Positions 14,730 through 23,725 of a DNA stretch of 64,000 bases are shown one piece after another. A model generated the notes under the pieces. That model was given only the letters and a program-made list of their open reading frames with translations, was not told where the DNA came from and ran no database searches. The position numbers were made by a program, and so were the translations under genes. The first letter of the stretch is position 1. Each line of letters opens with the position of its first letter. The DNA comes from an uncultured Lactobacillus sp. (GTDB lineage: Bacteria > Bacillota > Bacilli > Lactobacillales > Lactobacillaceae), in NCBI GenBank assembly GCA_937874695.1, contig CALNAJ010000014.1, positions 53,764-117,763 on the forward strand, written 5' to 3'.

Positions 14730-16532
14730 TTAATTGAGGGCCTTAACGTACTTGGGATTAGCGGTAATGTAGCCGCCAGCGACTCGGTAACGCAGGGTCC
14801 CGGCTGCCGTGGTGCTGGTTCCGCGAGAGTAGTCCCAGCCGAGTACTTTGAAGACGGCATGGGTCTTCTTCGGGTAGTGCTTATTCTTCTTCGTCAGGTT
14901 GACCGTAGAATAGCGGTTAACGGCGGTCTTAGCCTGAACCTTGGCAGGAACTTTATACTGACCAGCGGTGACGAAGTGCTTGTTGGCGGAAATGTACTTA
15001 CCATTGGTGAGAAGAAAGCGCGTCGTGGCACCATGCGTCACGACTTTCTTGATGGTGAGTCGGGTGCCTTGCTTATAGGCCGTCCGGGGTTGCTTGAGTG
15101 CAGCCGAATTGTAATCATTGATACCACCAGGGTTGATGACCGTCACGACTTTAGGGGCACTCTCGTAGTAGGCTTGAGTGATGTAGGCCGATTGGGCCGT
15201 GATGTAGCCCGTCTGACCATAAGTTGCAGAACCCGGATTAGTGTCGCGAACTTGATAGCGTGCGTTACCAGCCGTGGATTTAGCTGTGCCAATAACGGTA
15301 AAGGTCAGCTGTTTCAGCTGCGGCTTTGGGACGAACCAGGCCAGTCGACTAGCAGTCGAGAAGTCCTTGCTACTGTAGAAGCCAATTTTCTTGGTAGCTG
15401 TGACGATGAAGGGCTGAGAGGTGGCCGTGTCGGGTTCGGCAGGAGCAGGCGTGTTAGGTGTTGGTGCTGGTGTTGGCGTGACTGGAAGGGGTCCCGGAAT
15501 TCGCGACGTATCTGATGGTTCTAGCACGTAATGGACATTTCCCCTTGGTGTAGAAGTGGATCCGTCGTACGCGGCAAATAGGGCAGCCGTTGAATCGAAA
15601 CTGGTACTGCCTTGGGGATCGTAATAGAGATAGTTGTCAGGTAAGTTGTGATAGAAGAGGGATGGTGTTTTGCTGAGTAAGGTAACATTACCATTGCCAA
15701 CATCCACCCAATTACCGGTGAAGGTTGTAATTGATAGATCAGGTTCCTTAACGGTTGTTTGGTTAAGAATAATTGAGGGGCTCAACGTGATGTCAGTAAC
15801 AACATCTTGGGTATCAAATATGCTGGAAAAGCCATCGACGCTATTTATATTTTGCGATGAGAAGTTTGCCAGATTGATCACCAGCAGAATGGCACAGGCT
15901 TGAGTTAAATTGTTAATGCTAGTAATGTGACTAGAATCAATTTCTGATAAATCTAGATAAACTAGATTCTGGTTTAGACCGAACATATTGGCAAGGCTAT
16001 GATTGTTTGCGTCGAGGAACTTAGGAGCTGTAAATGTTCGCAGGGCAGAATTGGCGTAGAACATGTAAGACATGTCGGTAACTTGACTAGCGTCGATATT
16101 TTTTAAGTTTGAGTAGTCTGTTACATTTTTAAAACCAGCGAATAGAAAGGATGAATCAGGACTAAGTGTAAGTGTATTTGCAATGTCTATCTTGGAAACT
16201 TTGTTTTTAAAGTCAGTTGTGGTAAGCCCGGCGGAGTTTCCCTTTTGTAAAGCATATAATAACTGTCCGCTTCTTTTTTGCATAAGACTACCAGAAAATG
16301 GTGGCATAGTTCCACTTTTAAGCGTCAGTGTGCCATTCTCTAAAGTCCAAGGAACACTGGTTTCTCCAGATCCGATGATTCCTGAATAAGTTTCATCAGG
16401 CGTGTTTTCGTCTGCCAGCGCTATGGTGGAATTATGACCAGCCTCAGAATCATTGCAATTATTTCCAAGTCCAAATAGAGGACTCAATCCAACAGCAAGT
16501 CCCAAAACAATTAAACCAAACTTCCATTTCAT
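14730..16532 (-). CDS. Secreted BspA-like leucine-rich-repeat protein with C-terminal DUF5776-like repeats
   Basis: The 600-residue product starts with a signal peptide (MKWKFGLIVLGLAVGLSPLFG). The N-terminal half carries BspA-type (DUF285) leucine-rich repeats, for example NLKNIDASQVTDMSYMFY and FGLNQNLVYLDLSEIDSS. A Pro/Thr/Ala linker at about 345-370 follows, then C-terminal repeated modules with patterns such as RYQVRDTN...GYITA and RYRVAGGYITANPKYVK, like the DUF5776/SLAP-type surface modules of lactobacilli. No LPXTG anchor is present, so attachment would be non-covalent through the C-terminal modules. A likely role is surface adhesion; this is inferred from family. A promoter lies at 16588-16615. 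Confidence 0.8.
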   Translation of the reverse strand: MKWKFGLIVLGLAVGLSPLFGLGNNCNDSEAGHNSTIALADENTPDETYSGIIGSGETSVPWTLENGTLTLKSGTMPPFSGSLMQKRSGQLLYALQKGNSAGLTTTDFKNKVSKIDIANTLTLSPDSSFLFAGFKNVTDYSNLKNIDASQVTDMSYMFYANSALRTFTAPKFLDANNHSLANMFGLNQNLVYLDLSEIDSSHITSINNLTQACAILLVINLANFSSQNINSVDGFSSIFDTQDVVTDITLSPSIILNQTTVKEPDLSITTFTGNWVDVGNGNVTLLSKTPSLFYHNLPDNYLYYDPQGSTSFDSTAALFAAYDGSTSTPRGNVHYVLEPSDTSRIPGPLPVTPTPAPTPNTPAPAEPDTATSQPFIVTATKKIGFYSSKDFSTASRLAWFVPKPQLKQLTFTVIGTAKSTAGNARYQVRDTNPGSATYGQTGYITAQSAYITQAYYESAPKVVTVINPGGINDYNSAALKQPRTAYKQGTRLTIKKVVTHGATTRFLLTNGKYISANKHFVTAGQYKVPAKVQAKTAVNRYSTVNLTKKNKHYPKKTHAVFKVLGWDYSRGTSTTAAGTLRYRVAGGYITANPKYVKALN

Positions 16533-16587
16533 ACTGAACGGCCCCTCTCTTGAAGGTGAATGACCAATGAATTAAACCAATTAATGG

Positions 16588-16615
16588 ACTATATGATTAG
16601 ATTAACATTTCACAA
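16588..16615 (-). promoter_or_regulatory. Promoter of the BspA-like gene
   Basis: On the minus strand TTGTGA is 16 bases from TATAGT. It lies 56-83 bases upstream of the start codon. The rest of 16616-16770 shows no gene. Confidence 0.55.
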
Positions 16616-16771
16616 GAACGAAAGTTGTAATATTGACTTGTTAATTTAAAGATATAATCGCGCCCTAACAATGATAAATGAGCCTATTATAGCTAGATGA
16701 GGCCACGAACTTGGCAAAAGAACTGCAAGAAAATCGCAATTCTCGTGTTAAAGTGAGCAAACTAACGCATC

Positions 16772-16807
16772 AAAAAGGACATCCGGAAGACGCTCCGAGA
16801 TGTCCTA
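16772..16807 (-). terminator. Intrinsic terminator after the MFS exporter
   Basis: GGACATC pairs with GATGTCC and CGGA with TCCG; the minus strand then runs into five T. Confidence 0.8.
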
Positions 16808-16821
16808 AAATTCAAATTAAA

Positions 16822-18015
16822 TTAAGCCTTAGTGGTCTTACCTTGATACTTCACCAATCCCAGTGCACCGGCATTGCAGACGAACAACATGACTGCCATG
16901 GCAGCGTAAGATTGGCCGGTCAGACCGACTAATGGGGAGGCTAAGCCCCCGCAGGCGTTCTGTGCCAAGCCGATGACGGCGGAAGCGCCCCCGGCATTCT
17001 TGGTGGCTTGGTCCATAATGATTGTGACCGTCAGCGTGAGCAGTGCACCAATAAGAATAACCATGACGAGCACCAGTCCGCTGACGACCCAGACGTTGGC
17101 CGGGAAGAAGAGCGTGGCCAGTAAGACCAGACTCACACCCGCCGCAATCACCAGCAGGCTCGTGACCTGTTGCTTGTTGGAATACCAGCGGGAGAGTTGT
17201 CCCGGCAGATTACTCCCAACCACGATGCCCAGACCGTTAAAGGCGTAGAGCAGGCTAAATGTTTGTGGCGCCATTCCAAATCCAGTTTGAAAGACGAAGG
17301 TCGAGGCCGAAATGTAGCTGAACAGGCCACCGTAGACCAACCCTGTGGCCATAATTAGGGGCCAGAAGGCCGGTTGAACGACTAGCCGCCCCATGGCACC
17401 CAATGAGCTTTGGAAGCCCCCAGTTTGGCGCTCACTAACGGGTAGTGATTCTGGCAAGCCCAGCGCTACCGCGAGAGCGATTACCCAACCGATGATGGCC
17501 AGTAGAATGAAGATGGCTTCCCAGTTAACGTAGTGGATCATGAAGCCCCCGATAATCGGGGCGATGATCGGAAAGACTCCATTGACAGTATTGAGTAGCG
17601 CATAGAAGCGCGTCAATTTCTTTCCGGAGAAGAGATCACGGGCAACAGCTCGGGCCATGACTTGACCGGTCGCGCCCGCCAATCCTTGAACGAATCGGAG
17701 GATAATTAATAAGGTAATTGAATGAATAAAGGCCATTGCGAGGGAGACCAGACCAAAGATCACGAAGCCTGCAATGAGGGGCTTGCGACGGCCATATTGG
17801 TCCGAAAGCGGCCCGGCAATCAATTGGCCGAGGGCCAGTCCAATCAGACAAGCCGTGATACTCAGTTGCATGAGCGAAGCGCTCGTGGCAAACTGTGTCC
17901 GCATTTGCGGTAAGGCTGGCAGGTACAGGTCAATGGCCAGTGGCCCGGTGGCACTGACGGTCCCCAGCAAAAGTGTGAGCCAGATTTGTCGGCGCCGTGT
18001 AAGGATAGGATTCAA
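16822..18015 (-). CDS. Multidrug efflux MFS transporter, Bcr/CflA family
   Basis: The 397-residue product has twelve predicted membrane segments. The family-typical start is LGTVSATGPLAIDLYLPALP. Motif A is PLSDQYGRRKPLIAGFVIFGL between segments 2 and 3, and the antiporter motif C region is INGVFPIIAPIIGG-like (VNGVFPIIAPIIGG). Bcr/CflA proteins are proton antiporters that expel drugs such as bicyclomycin or chloramphenicol; the actual substrate is unknown. The gene is a single transcription unit with its own terminator. Confidence 0.9.
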   Translation of the reverse strand: MNPILTRRRQIWLTLLLGTVSATGPLAIDLYLPALPQMRTQFATSASLMQLSITACLIGLALGQLIAGPLSDQYGRRKPLIAGFVIFGLVSLAMAFIHSITLLIILRFVQGLAGATGQVMARAVARDLFSGKKLTRFYALLNTVNGVFPIIAPIIGGFMIHYVNWEAIFILLAIIGWVIALAVALGLPESLPVSERQTGGFQSSLGAMGRLVVQPAFWPLIMATGLVYGGLFSYISASTFVFQTGFGMAPQTFSLLYAFNGLGIVVGSNLPGQLSRWYSNKQQVTSLLVIAAGVSLVLLATLFFPANVWVVSGLVLVMVILIGALLTLTVTIIMDQATKNAGGASAVIGLAQNACGGLASPLVGLTGQSYAAMAVMLFVCNAGALGLVKYQGKTTKA

Positions 18016-18356
18016 AAGCAGTCAGCCCTTTCAACGTATTATAAATTTCGCAATAACCAGGGGTGACGACGCTGGACCGCCACTCTATTGCAGAATGGCG
18101 GTCCAGAACGGTCATTATGTAAGGCAAAGCGTATTGTATCATTATTGCTGGAAACCACTGAATTTGCAAGCCGAAAAGTGACAGGAACCTTGCAATTACG
18201 TCTCAATCGTGTAAATTTTGCGTAAAGCTTGGGACTTTGAGAAGGTTAATGATATGATTAAAAACGTCCCCGTCACCCAAAATAAATGTTCGTAGCGTGG
18301 CGGGTGGTGTATGATGATAACATAATTAATGATTCCCGAAAATAAGGAGTGCCATC

Positions 18357-18965
18357 ATGAAAAACTTAAAAAACTTGAAGGAAATTTTGAGTTGGATTGT
18401 GCCAGTCGTCATTGGGCTAGCGATTGCCTTAGCCCTCAAACAATTTGTGTTCACGCGCGTGCGGGTCGACGGACCATCCATGGAACCTAACCTGAATAAT
18501 AATGAAAAGGTCTTTGCTTGGAAGATGTCAAAGGTCAAGCACCTGAGTGTCATCGTCTTCGATGCGCACGGTGAAGACCCCGCTGCCAAGCCCAATACCA
18601 ACTATGTCAAGCGGGTCATTGGCTTGCCAGGGGACTCAGTGAAGAGCAAGAATGGTTACATCTACGTGAATAACAAGCGGGTTAACCAGAGCTTCATTAG
18701 CACTAGCGAACGGACTTCCGGAACTGGGAATTGGACGTTAGCCAGCCTTCAGCGCCAAAATGATTGGCAAGGCGGTAACAACGGAAAGATTGCCACGGTT
18801 GTGCCTAAGGGCAAGTACTTCGTCTTAGGGGATCATCGGAGCGTATCTAACGACAGTCGTTACTGGGGATTCGTCGATAAGGACAAGGTTTTAGGCGTCG
18901 TCAAGGTGCCATCCTGGGCCTCCAGTAAGACCAAGCGGGTCAATATCAACTCGCTGGCTTACTAA
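18357..18965 (+). CDS. lepB: Signal peptidase I
   Basis: Type I signal peptidase cleaves secretory signal peptides on the outer face of the membrane. The 202-residue product has one N-terminal membrane anchor (about 10-30) and then the S26 boxes. Box B is VDGPSMEP with nucleophile S41. Box D is YVKRVIGLPGD with general base K84. Box E is LGDHRSVSNDSRYWG. The length is normal for Gram-positive SipS/LepB. AAGGAG lies before the ATG. The gene is monocistronic with a strong terminator at 18985. Confidence 0.95.
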   Translation: MKNLKNLKEILSWIVPVVIGLAIALALKQFVFTRVRVDGPSMEPNLNNNEKVFAWKMSKVKHLSVIVFDAHGEDPAAKPNTNYVKRVIGLPGDSVKSKNGYIYVNNKRVNQSFISTSERTSGTGNWTLASLQRQNDWQGGNNGKIATVVPKGKYFVLGDHRSVSNDSRYWGFVDKDKVLGVVKVPSWASSKTKRVNINSLAY

Positions 18966-18984
18966 AGTTAAATCAAACAAGATA

Positions 18985-19033
18985 GAGCGTCGTCAGTTAC
19001 AGCCATCGGGGTTGCGACTGACGACGCTTTTTT
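18985..19033 (+). terminator. Intrinsic terminator after lepB
   Basis: AGCGTCGTCAGT pairs perfectly with ACTGACGACGCT, followed by TTTTTT. Confidence 0.9.
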
Positions 19034-19104
19034 AGTTGGGACAGCCAGATTAATTTGAAGGAGACGCTTACATTTCATAAAAATCGTAGTATCGTAGAGG
19101 TTAT

Positions 19105-19809
19105 ATGAAAAGAATTGAGGAGATGAATCCCATCAAGAATACCTTAAAGCAACGGTGGACGGCCCTGATTCTGGGTTTGGTCATCAACGCGTTTGGCAGT
19201 GGGCTCACGGTGGCTGCCAATATGGGCGCCAGTCCGTGGATGGCGTCCGAAGTCAATCTGAGTGAGTGGTTTAAGATCGGTATCGGCTGGCCGGTGTTTG
19301 TGGTCAGTTGCCTGGCCGCGGTCGCCAATCAATTTTTACTACGGCGTTGGGAACCCCGGCGCTTCTTTGGCGAAATTGGCTTCATGTTTTTCGTCAGTTT
19401 CTTCGTCAATTTCTTCACGAACATGTTCTATCGCATGGGCATCCTCAAACTGTCGATGTTTACGCGCGGCTTCCTCGCGGTGGCCGGCGTCACCATCTTC
19501 TGTATCGCAATTTCGCTGTACCAACGGGCTAATTTGGTGATGCATCCCAATGACGATACGACGAATATTCTACGATTCATGTACTGCCATGGTAACGTCC
19601 TACATGCACAGCTGTTGAATTTCATTCCGCCCGTTACAATTATTGTGGTCAGTTGGATCGTGACGCACAACCTCTTTGCGATTAATTTGGGGACGGTCTT
19701 TGCGTTGATTTTCACCGGGACCATCATTAATCTAACGGATCGGTTTATTTGGCCGGGACTCAAGCATAACTTTGCAGTTCGTCCGGTCGAGGAGGCGACG
19801 AACGATTAA
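19105..19809 (+). CDS. YczE/YyaS/YitT-family membrane protein, first tandem copy
   Basis: The 234-residue integral membrane protein has about five hydrophobic segments and the YczE-like start ALILGLVINAFGSGLTVAANMGASPW, where the conserved N-G-ASPW loop is the family mark. Function is poorly known; Bacillus YczE influences surfactin production. The start at 19105 has GAGG at 19096-19099; an inner ATG (19123) lies directly on a GAGGAG and is too close. The next gene is a diverged duplicate: both contain SLYQRANLVMHPNDDTTNIL. They are probably co-translated. Confidence 0.8.
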   Translation: MKRIEEMNPIKNTLKQRWTALILGLVINAFGSGLTVAANMGASPWMASEVNLSEWFKIGIGWPVFVVSCLAAVANQFLLRRWEPRRFFGEIGFMFFVSFFVNFFTNMFYRMGILKLSMFTRGFLAVAGVTIFCIAISLYQRANLVMHPNDDTTNILRFMYCHGNVLHAQLLNFIPPVTIIVVSWIVTHNLFAINLGTVFALIFTGTIINLTDRFIWPGLKHNFAVRPVEEATND

Positions 19810-19816
19810 GAATTCA

Positions 19817-20467
19817 ATGCCGCAGCGCTGGCTGGCGTTAGTGGTCGGGTTAGTCGTCAATGCGTTTGGCAATGGTCTGTCGGTGGCCTCCAACATGGGA
19901 ACCAGTCCCTGGACGGCTTCGGAGGTCAACCTGAGTCACTGGCTGGGCACGAGTGTGGGCCTGGCGATCTTTGTGGTTAGTTGTCTGGCGGCGATTGCCA
20001 ACCAATTACTCCTACGCCACTGGGACTTTCCACGATTATTGGGCGAAATCAGTTTCGTTTTTTTCTTCAGCTACTTCGTCGATATCTTCTCGGGAACCTT
20101 TACCAGAATGGGGATCATGCAGTTACCGGCATGGGGCCGACTCCTGTTGGCGATTACGGGGATCATGATCTTCTGTGCAGCCATCTCGCTATATCAGCGG
20201 GCCAATCTGGTCATGCATCCCAACGATGACACGACCAATATCCTCCGCTTTCTCTACTGTCACGATAACGTGGTGGTTGCCCAACTGCTGACGTTTACGC
20301 CGCCAGTTATTATCATTTTGGTCTGCTGGCTTAACACGCATCAACTGTATGCGGTCAACTGGGGGACGCTGTTTACGCTACTCTTTAATGGGACGCTGAT
20401 TGGTCTGGCGGATCGCTTCGTTTGGCCGCAGTTACACCATAATTTCCGGGCGAAACCGGCTCACTGA
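19817..20467 (+). CDS. YczE/YyaS/YitT-family membrane protein, second tandem copy
   Basis: This protein (about 216 residues) is a paralogue of the preceding one: ALVVGLVVNAFGNGLSVASNMGTSPW matches its N-terminal region, and the central SLYQRANLVMHPNDDTTNIL is identical. About five membrane segments are predicted. The start is uncertain. The first ATG is at 19817, but the GAGGAGG ribosome site (19789-19795) is ideally placed for a non-standard ATT at 19805 that overlaps the upstream stop codon. A MarR-type regulator follows 65 bases downstream. Confidence 0.78.
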   Translation: MPQRWLALVVGLVVNAFGNGLSVASNMGTSPWTASEVNLSHWLGTSVGLAIFVVSCLAAIANQLLLRHWDFPRLLGEISFVFFFSYFVDIFSGTFTRMGIMQLPAWGRLLLAITGIMIFCAAISLYQRANLVMHPNDDTTNILRFLYCHDNVVVAQLLTFTPPVIIILVCWLNTHQLYAVNWGTLFTLLFNGTLIGLADRFVWPQLHHNFRAKPAH

Positions 20468-20532
20468 CCAGCTTGACTTTTTGGTGAATTTAGAATATGC
20501 TTGCGCACGTAGTTTAGGGAAGGAGGCGGCTC

Positions 20533-20991
20533 ATGGCTACCACAGGAAATGACTCAGACATTGTCAAATGGCTCTCGATTGCTAACCGTTATACACGGAT
20601 TGCCCTGGATCGGCGGCTACAGCCGTATCGCCTGAATGCCAGTATGTATTACTACATTCTTCGGCTTCACGAGCAGCCTCGACTCACCCAGGATAAGTTG
20701 ATCAGTCTGACCTATCTGAATCCCAGTAATGTGACGCGGGCGGTCAATCAGCTGGTCAACTTGGGTTATGTGCGTAAACGCCAGTCCAAGTTGGATCGGC
20801 GGGTCTATGAGTTGTCGCTAACTAAGCGTGGTGAGCGGCTCTATCCGGAAATTGTCAAGATTCGCCAAGAGGTGGCAGACAGCCTGCTGACGGAAATTCC
20901 GGCGGCGGACCACGATGCCTTAGTCGATCAGATTCGCCAGCTAGCACTGACGGCGGTCGCCAACGAGACGCCGGGACAAGCGCAAGATTAA
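20533..20991 (+). CDS. MarR-family transcriptional regulator
   Basis: The 152-residue winged-helix protein reads RLTQDKLISLTYLNPSNVTRAVNQLVNLGYVRKRQSKLDRRVYELSLTKRGERL, the helix-turn-helix and wing (DRR) of MarR proteins (about 50-103). MarR regulators respond to small phenolic ligands, antibiotics or redox change and often control adjacent transporters. Its likely targets are the two YczE-like genes upstream or the ABC exporter downstream; neither is proven. AAGGAGG precedes the ATG and a strong terminator follows. Confidence 0.88.
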   Translation: MATTGNDSDIVKWLSIANRYTRIALDRRLQPYRLNASMYYYILRLHEQPRLTQDKLISLTYLNPSNVTRAVNQLVNLGYVRKRQSKLDRRVYELSLTKRGERLYPEIVKIRQEVADSLLTEIPAADHDALVDQIRQLALTAVANETPGQAQD

Positions 20992-21009
20992 GTTAAATGA
21001 CCTAAAATG

Positions 21010-21041
21010 GTGGCGCACCGACAGACGGTGCGCCACTTTTA
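21010..21041 (+). terminator. Intrinsic terminator after marR
   Basis: GTGGCGCACCG pairs perfectly with CGGTGCGCCAC, followed by TTTT. Confidence 0.9.
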
Positions 21042-21073
21042 TGATTCGGTTTGTAATCGGTTACAAATAAGGA

Positions 21074-21102
21074 TTGACAAGAGCAAGTAGGGATCGTATG
21101 CT
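21074..21102 (+). promoter_or_regulatory. Promoter of the ABC exporter-tetR operon
   Basis: TTGACA (21074-21079) and TATGCT (21097-21102) have a 17-base spacer. Confidence 0.75.
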
Positions 21103-21116
21103 TGGGTCGTAAATGA

Positions 21117-21132
21117 GTGAGTGCACACTCAC
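21117..21132. promoter_or_regulatory. Probable TetR operator
   Basis: GTGAGTG and CACTCAC are perfect 7-bp arms around a CA centre, placed about 15 bases downstream of the -10. This is where the TetR repressor encoded at the end of the operon would block transcription. Confidence 0.65.
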
Positions 21133-21160
21133 GATAAGGAACAGGTCAGGAGGAGTTTAC

Positions 21161-21904
21161 ATGGTAACCAACACGATTGATGTGCGGGACGTGGCGAAGA
21201 AGTTCGGTAGTAATCCCGTGCTCAAAAAAATTAGTTTACAACTACCAGTTGGCCAGATCATGGGATTGATTGGTCCCTCGGGGGCTGGCAAGACAACGTT
21301 GGTCAAGGCAATCCTCGGCATGGAAAAGGTCGATGCTGGAACGACGACGGTCTTGGGGACAGCGATGCCCAACCGCAAAGTCATGCAGCGCATTGGCTAC
21401 ATGGCCCAGAGTGATGCGCTCTATGAGGATTTAACGGCGCGCGAAAACATTCGGTTCTTTGCGGAATTGATGAGCGTTCCCAAGCAGGACTTGGCGGGCG
21501 CTATCGCACATGCGGCACAGGTCGTGAATTTAAATGACGCTCTCGATCGCCGCGTATCGGCGTATTCCGGGGGGATGAAGCGGCGGCTGTCGCTGGCCAT
21601 TGCGCTGGTCCAAGATCCAGAATTATTGATTTTGGATGAACCGACCGTGGGGATTGATCCCGAGTTGCGACAACAAATCTGGGCGGAACTGTACCAACTC
21701 AAGTCTCAGGGGAAGTCGATACTGGTCACGACCCATGTGATGGATGAGGCGGAGCACTGTGATTACCTCATGTTGATTCGTGAGGGGATTGCGCTGGCCC
21801 AAGGGACCCCGGCGCAGCTAGAAAAGGATTATGATGTGGCAACAATCGAACAAGTCTTTCTGAAAGCGGGGCGGCTACAAGATGAGAGTCATCGCAATCT
21901 TTAA
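21161..21904 (+). CDS. ABC transporter ATP-binding protein (ABC-2 type exporter)
   Basis: The 247-residue nucleotide-binding subunit has Walker A GPSGAGKTT (about 38-46), a Q-loop at YMAQSD, signature YSGGMKRRLSLA (about 134-145), Walker B LLILDEPTVG (about 155-164) and the H-loop VTTHVMDEAEH. It pairs with the permease encoded next, whose start overlaps by 23 bases. I chose the ATG at 21161 because AGGAGGAG precedes it; the upstream in-frame extension runs through the operator. The family exports drugs, peptides or lipids; substrate unknown. Confidence 0.92.
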   Translation: MVTNTIDVRDVAKKFGSNPVLKKISLQLPVGQIMGLIGPSGAGKTTLVKAILGMEKVDAGTTTVLGTAMPNRKVMQRIGYMAQSDALYEDLTARENIRFFAELMSVPKQDLAGAIAHAAQVVNLNDALDRRVSAYSGGMKRRLSLAIALVQDPELLILDEPTVGIDPELRQQIWAELYQLKSQGKSILVTTHVMDEAEHCDYLMLIREGIALAQGTPAQLEKDYDVATIEQVFLKAGRLQDESHRNL

Positions 21905-23069
21905 ACGCGTTTTACGTGAAATGATCCGGGACAAGCGGACGCTGGCACTGATGTTCCTCGCGCCCCTGTTCATCCTGACATTGATGTTTTTCCTGTTCAA
22001 TACGAGTTCGGATACCGTGGCGAAGATTGGGGTCAGCCGGGTGGATACGACGGTGGTCAAAGCCATTAAGAACAAGCATGTTAAGATCACGCACTATAGT
22101 GCCAAGGCAACGGCGAAAGATAAGGTGCGCGAGGACAACCTGGCCGCCTTCATTAAGCAAAAAGATGGCAAGCTGACGGTGACGTATCAAAATAGCCAGC
22201 CTAGCGATTCAGCTTTGGTGCGTCAGGCATTACAGGGTGGCCTGACCAAAATCAAGGTCCAAGCCCTAGCCGCGGCAACGCAAGCGCAGAAAAAAGCTTT
22301 GCAACAACAGGCCAAGGTACTGAAGACTTTGGTCGCCCAACAACAGAAGATGGCGGTCGCTCAGGGAGCCAAGGCTGGTGCCACGCCAGTACAATCCCAG
22401 CAAACGAAACTCAAGGCCCCCAAGACTTATAGCATCATGAGTCACTACCTCTATGGCAGTTCGGACTCAACTTTCTTTGATACGTTCTTGCCAATTCTTT
22501 TAGGCTTCTTCGTGTTCTTCTTCGTCTTCCTGATCTCCGGAATTTCATTGTTAAACGAACGGACGACGGGAACATTAACGCGTCTGTTGGCGACCCCAAT
22601 CCGTCGTGGGGAGATTATCACCGGCTATCTGATGGGATACGGGTTATTCGCACTGGTACAGACCGTGATTACCGTTACCTTTGCGTTGACGGTCTTTCGG
22701 ATTCACATGATTGGGAGCGTCTGGCTGATTCTCTTGATTAACTTCCTCCTGGCACTGGTCGCGTTATCCATGGGGATCTTCGTGTCGACCTTTGCCAATT
22801 CGGAATTTCAGATGATGCAATTTATCCCAATTCTCGTGATTCCACAGGTCTTCTTCTCTGGTTTGATTCCAGTCGATCAGATGGCCAACTGGCTACAGTG
22901 GATCGCGCACATCTTCCCACTCTACTATGGTGGAAATGCCTTAATGAACGTGGCTACCCGGGGTGTGGGCTTCGCTGGCATTGCCGGTGAACTGAGCATT
23001 CTGGTCCTGTTCGCAGTGCTTTTTACCGTTTTGAATGTTGTCGGGATGAAGCGTTATCGGAGGGTTTAA
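21882..23069 (+). CDS. ABC-2 type transporter permease
   Basis: The 395-residue product has an N-terminal membrane segment (about 20-40), a long extracytoplasmic domain rich in Gln/Ala/Lys with coiled-coil character (about 45-190), and five to six C-terminal membrane segments containing LLNERTTGTLTRLLATPIRRGEIITGY, the coupling-helix motif of ABC-2 permeases of the YhfE/drug-efflux type. It overlaps the ATPase gene by 23 bases and tetR starts one base after its stop codon, so the three genes form one operon. Confidence 0.9.
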   Translation: MRVIAIFKRVLREMIRDKRTLALMFLAPLFILTLMFFLFNTSSDTVAKIGVSRVDTTVVKAIKNKHVKITHYSAKATAKDKVREDNLAAFIKQKDGKLTVTYQNSQPSDSALVRQALQGGLTKIKVQALAAATQAQKKALQQQAKVLKTLVAQQQKMAVAQGAKAGATPVQSQQTKLKAPKTYSIMSHYLYGSSDSTFFDTFLPILLGFFVFFFVFLISGISLLNERTTGTLTRLLATPIRRGEIITGYLMGYGLFALVQTVITVTFALTVFRIHMIGSVWLILLINFLLALVALSMGIFVSTFANSEFQMMQFIPILVIPQVFFSGLIPVDQMANWLQWIAHIFPLYYGGNALMNVATRGVGFAGIAGELSILVLFAVLFTVLNVVGMKRYRRV

Positions 23070-23070
23070 G

Positions 23071-23715
23071 ATGGAAAAGGATACGAGTATTAGCGAGGCT
23101 TTTCAGGCTGTCATGGCGGCAAATGGCGACATTCCCCCCAAGCAACAGCAAGTTTTGGCAGCAAGTCTAGAACTGTTTGCCCAGCAAGGGTTTGACAATA
23201 CGACGACCAAGCAGATTGCCGAAAAGGCCGGTGTTGCGGAGGGAACCGTGTATCGGCGGTATAAGAACAAGGATGAGTTGTTAGCGGGGGTGTTAGCCCC
23301 CTTTATGACGCAGGTCTTACCCAACCTGATCAAGGAATTTGCGCAGCAAGTTGTAGCGCGGCCATATCTAACGCGCCATGAAATGATCAGCGCCATTGTG
23401 CAAAATCGGCTCGATTTCATTAAGGAAAATGGGGCAATATTGCGGGTCCTGATTCGCGAGATTTCGGTAAAAAATGACTTGAGAAGTCAATTTATCACGC
23501 ACGTGGGTCCCCTGTTACGGGATAATTTATTCCCAGTGTTGGACCGGCTGAAGGCTAATGGTGAGCTGGTTGACTGGCCTGATTCCCGGATTGCACAGTT
23601 CATGATTGGTACGATGCTTACGGAATTGGTGCGAGCTGTTTTACTGCCAGAGGACGTTTCAACTGCCGCACCGGTTATTATTGAATTTATAGAAAAGGGT
23701 TTAGCGCCCAAATAA
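23071..23715 (+). CDS. TetR-family repressor of the ABC exporter operon
   Basis: The 214-residue product has an N-terminal helix-turn-helix (about 22-68): AASLELFAQQGFDNTTTKQIAEKAGVAEGTVYRRYKNKDEL is the textbook TetR pattern. The C-terminal half is the ligand-binding and dimer domain. As last gene of the exporter operon, with a palindrome at 21117-21132 beside the promoter, it most likely represses its own operon until an exported compound binds. The ligand is unknown. A short strong terminator follows. Confidence 0.9.
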   Translation: MEKDTSISEAFQAVMAANGDIPPKQQQVLAASLELFAQQGFDNTTTKQIAEKAGVAEGTVYRRYKNKDELLAGVLAPFMTQVLPNLIKEFAQQVVARPYLTRHEMISAIVQNRLDFIKENGAILRVLIREISVKNDLRSQFITHVGPLLRDNLFPVLDRLKANGELVDWPDSRIAQFMIGTMLTELVRAVLLPEDVSTAAPVIIEFIEKGLAPK

Positions 23716-23725
23716 TGGTGTCAGA

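Noticed and set aside
16711..16932. 73-codon plus-strand frame between the BspA-like and MFS genes
   Set aside because: It runs through a minus-strand terminator and the end of the MFS gene, so it is a shadow.
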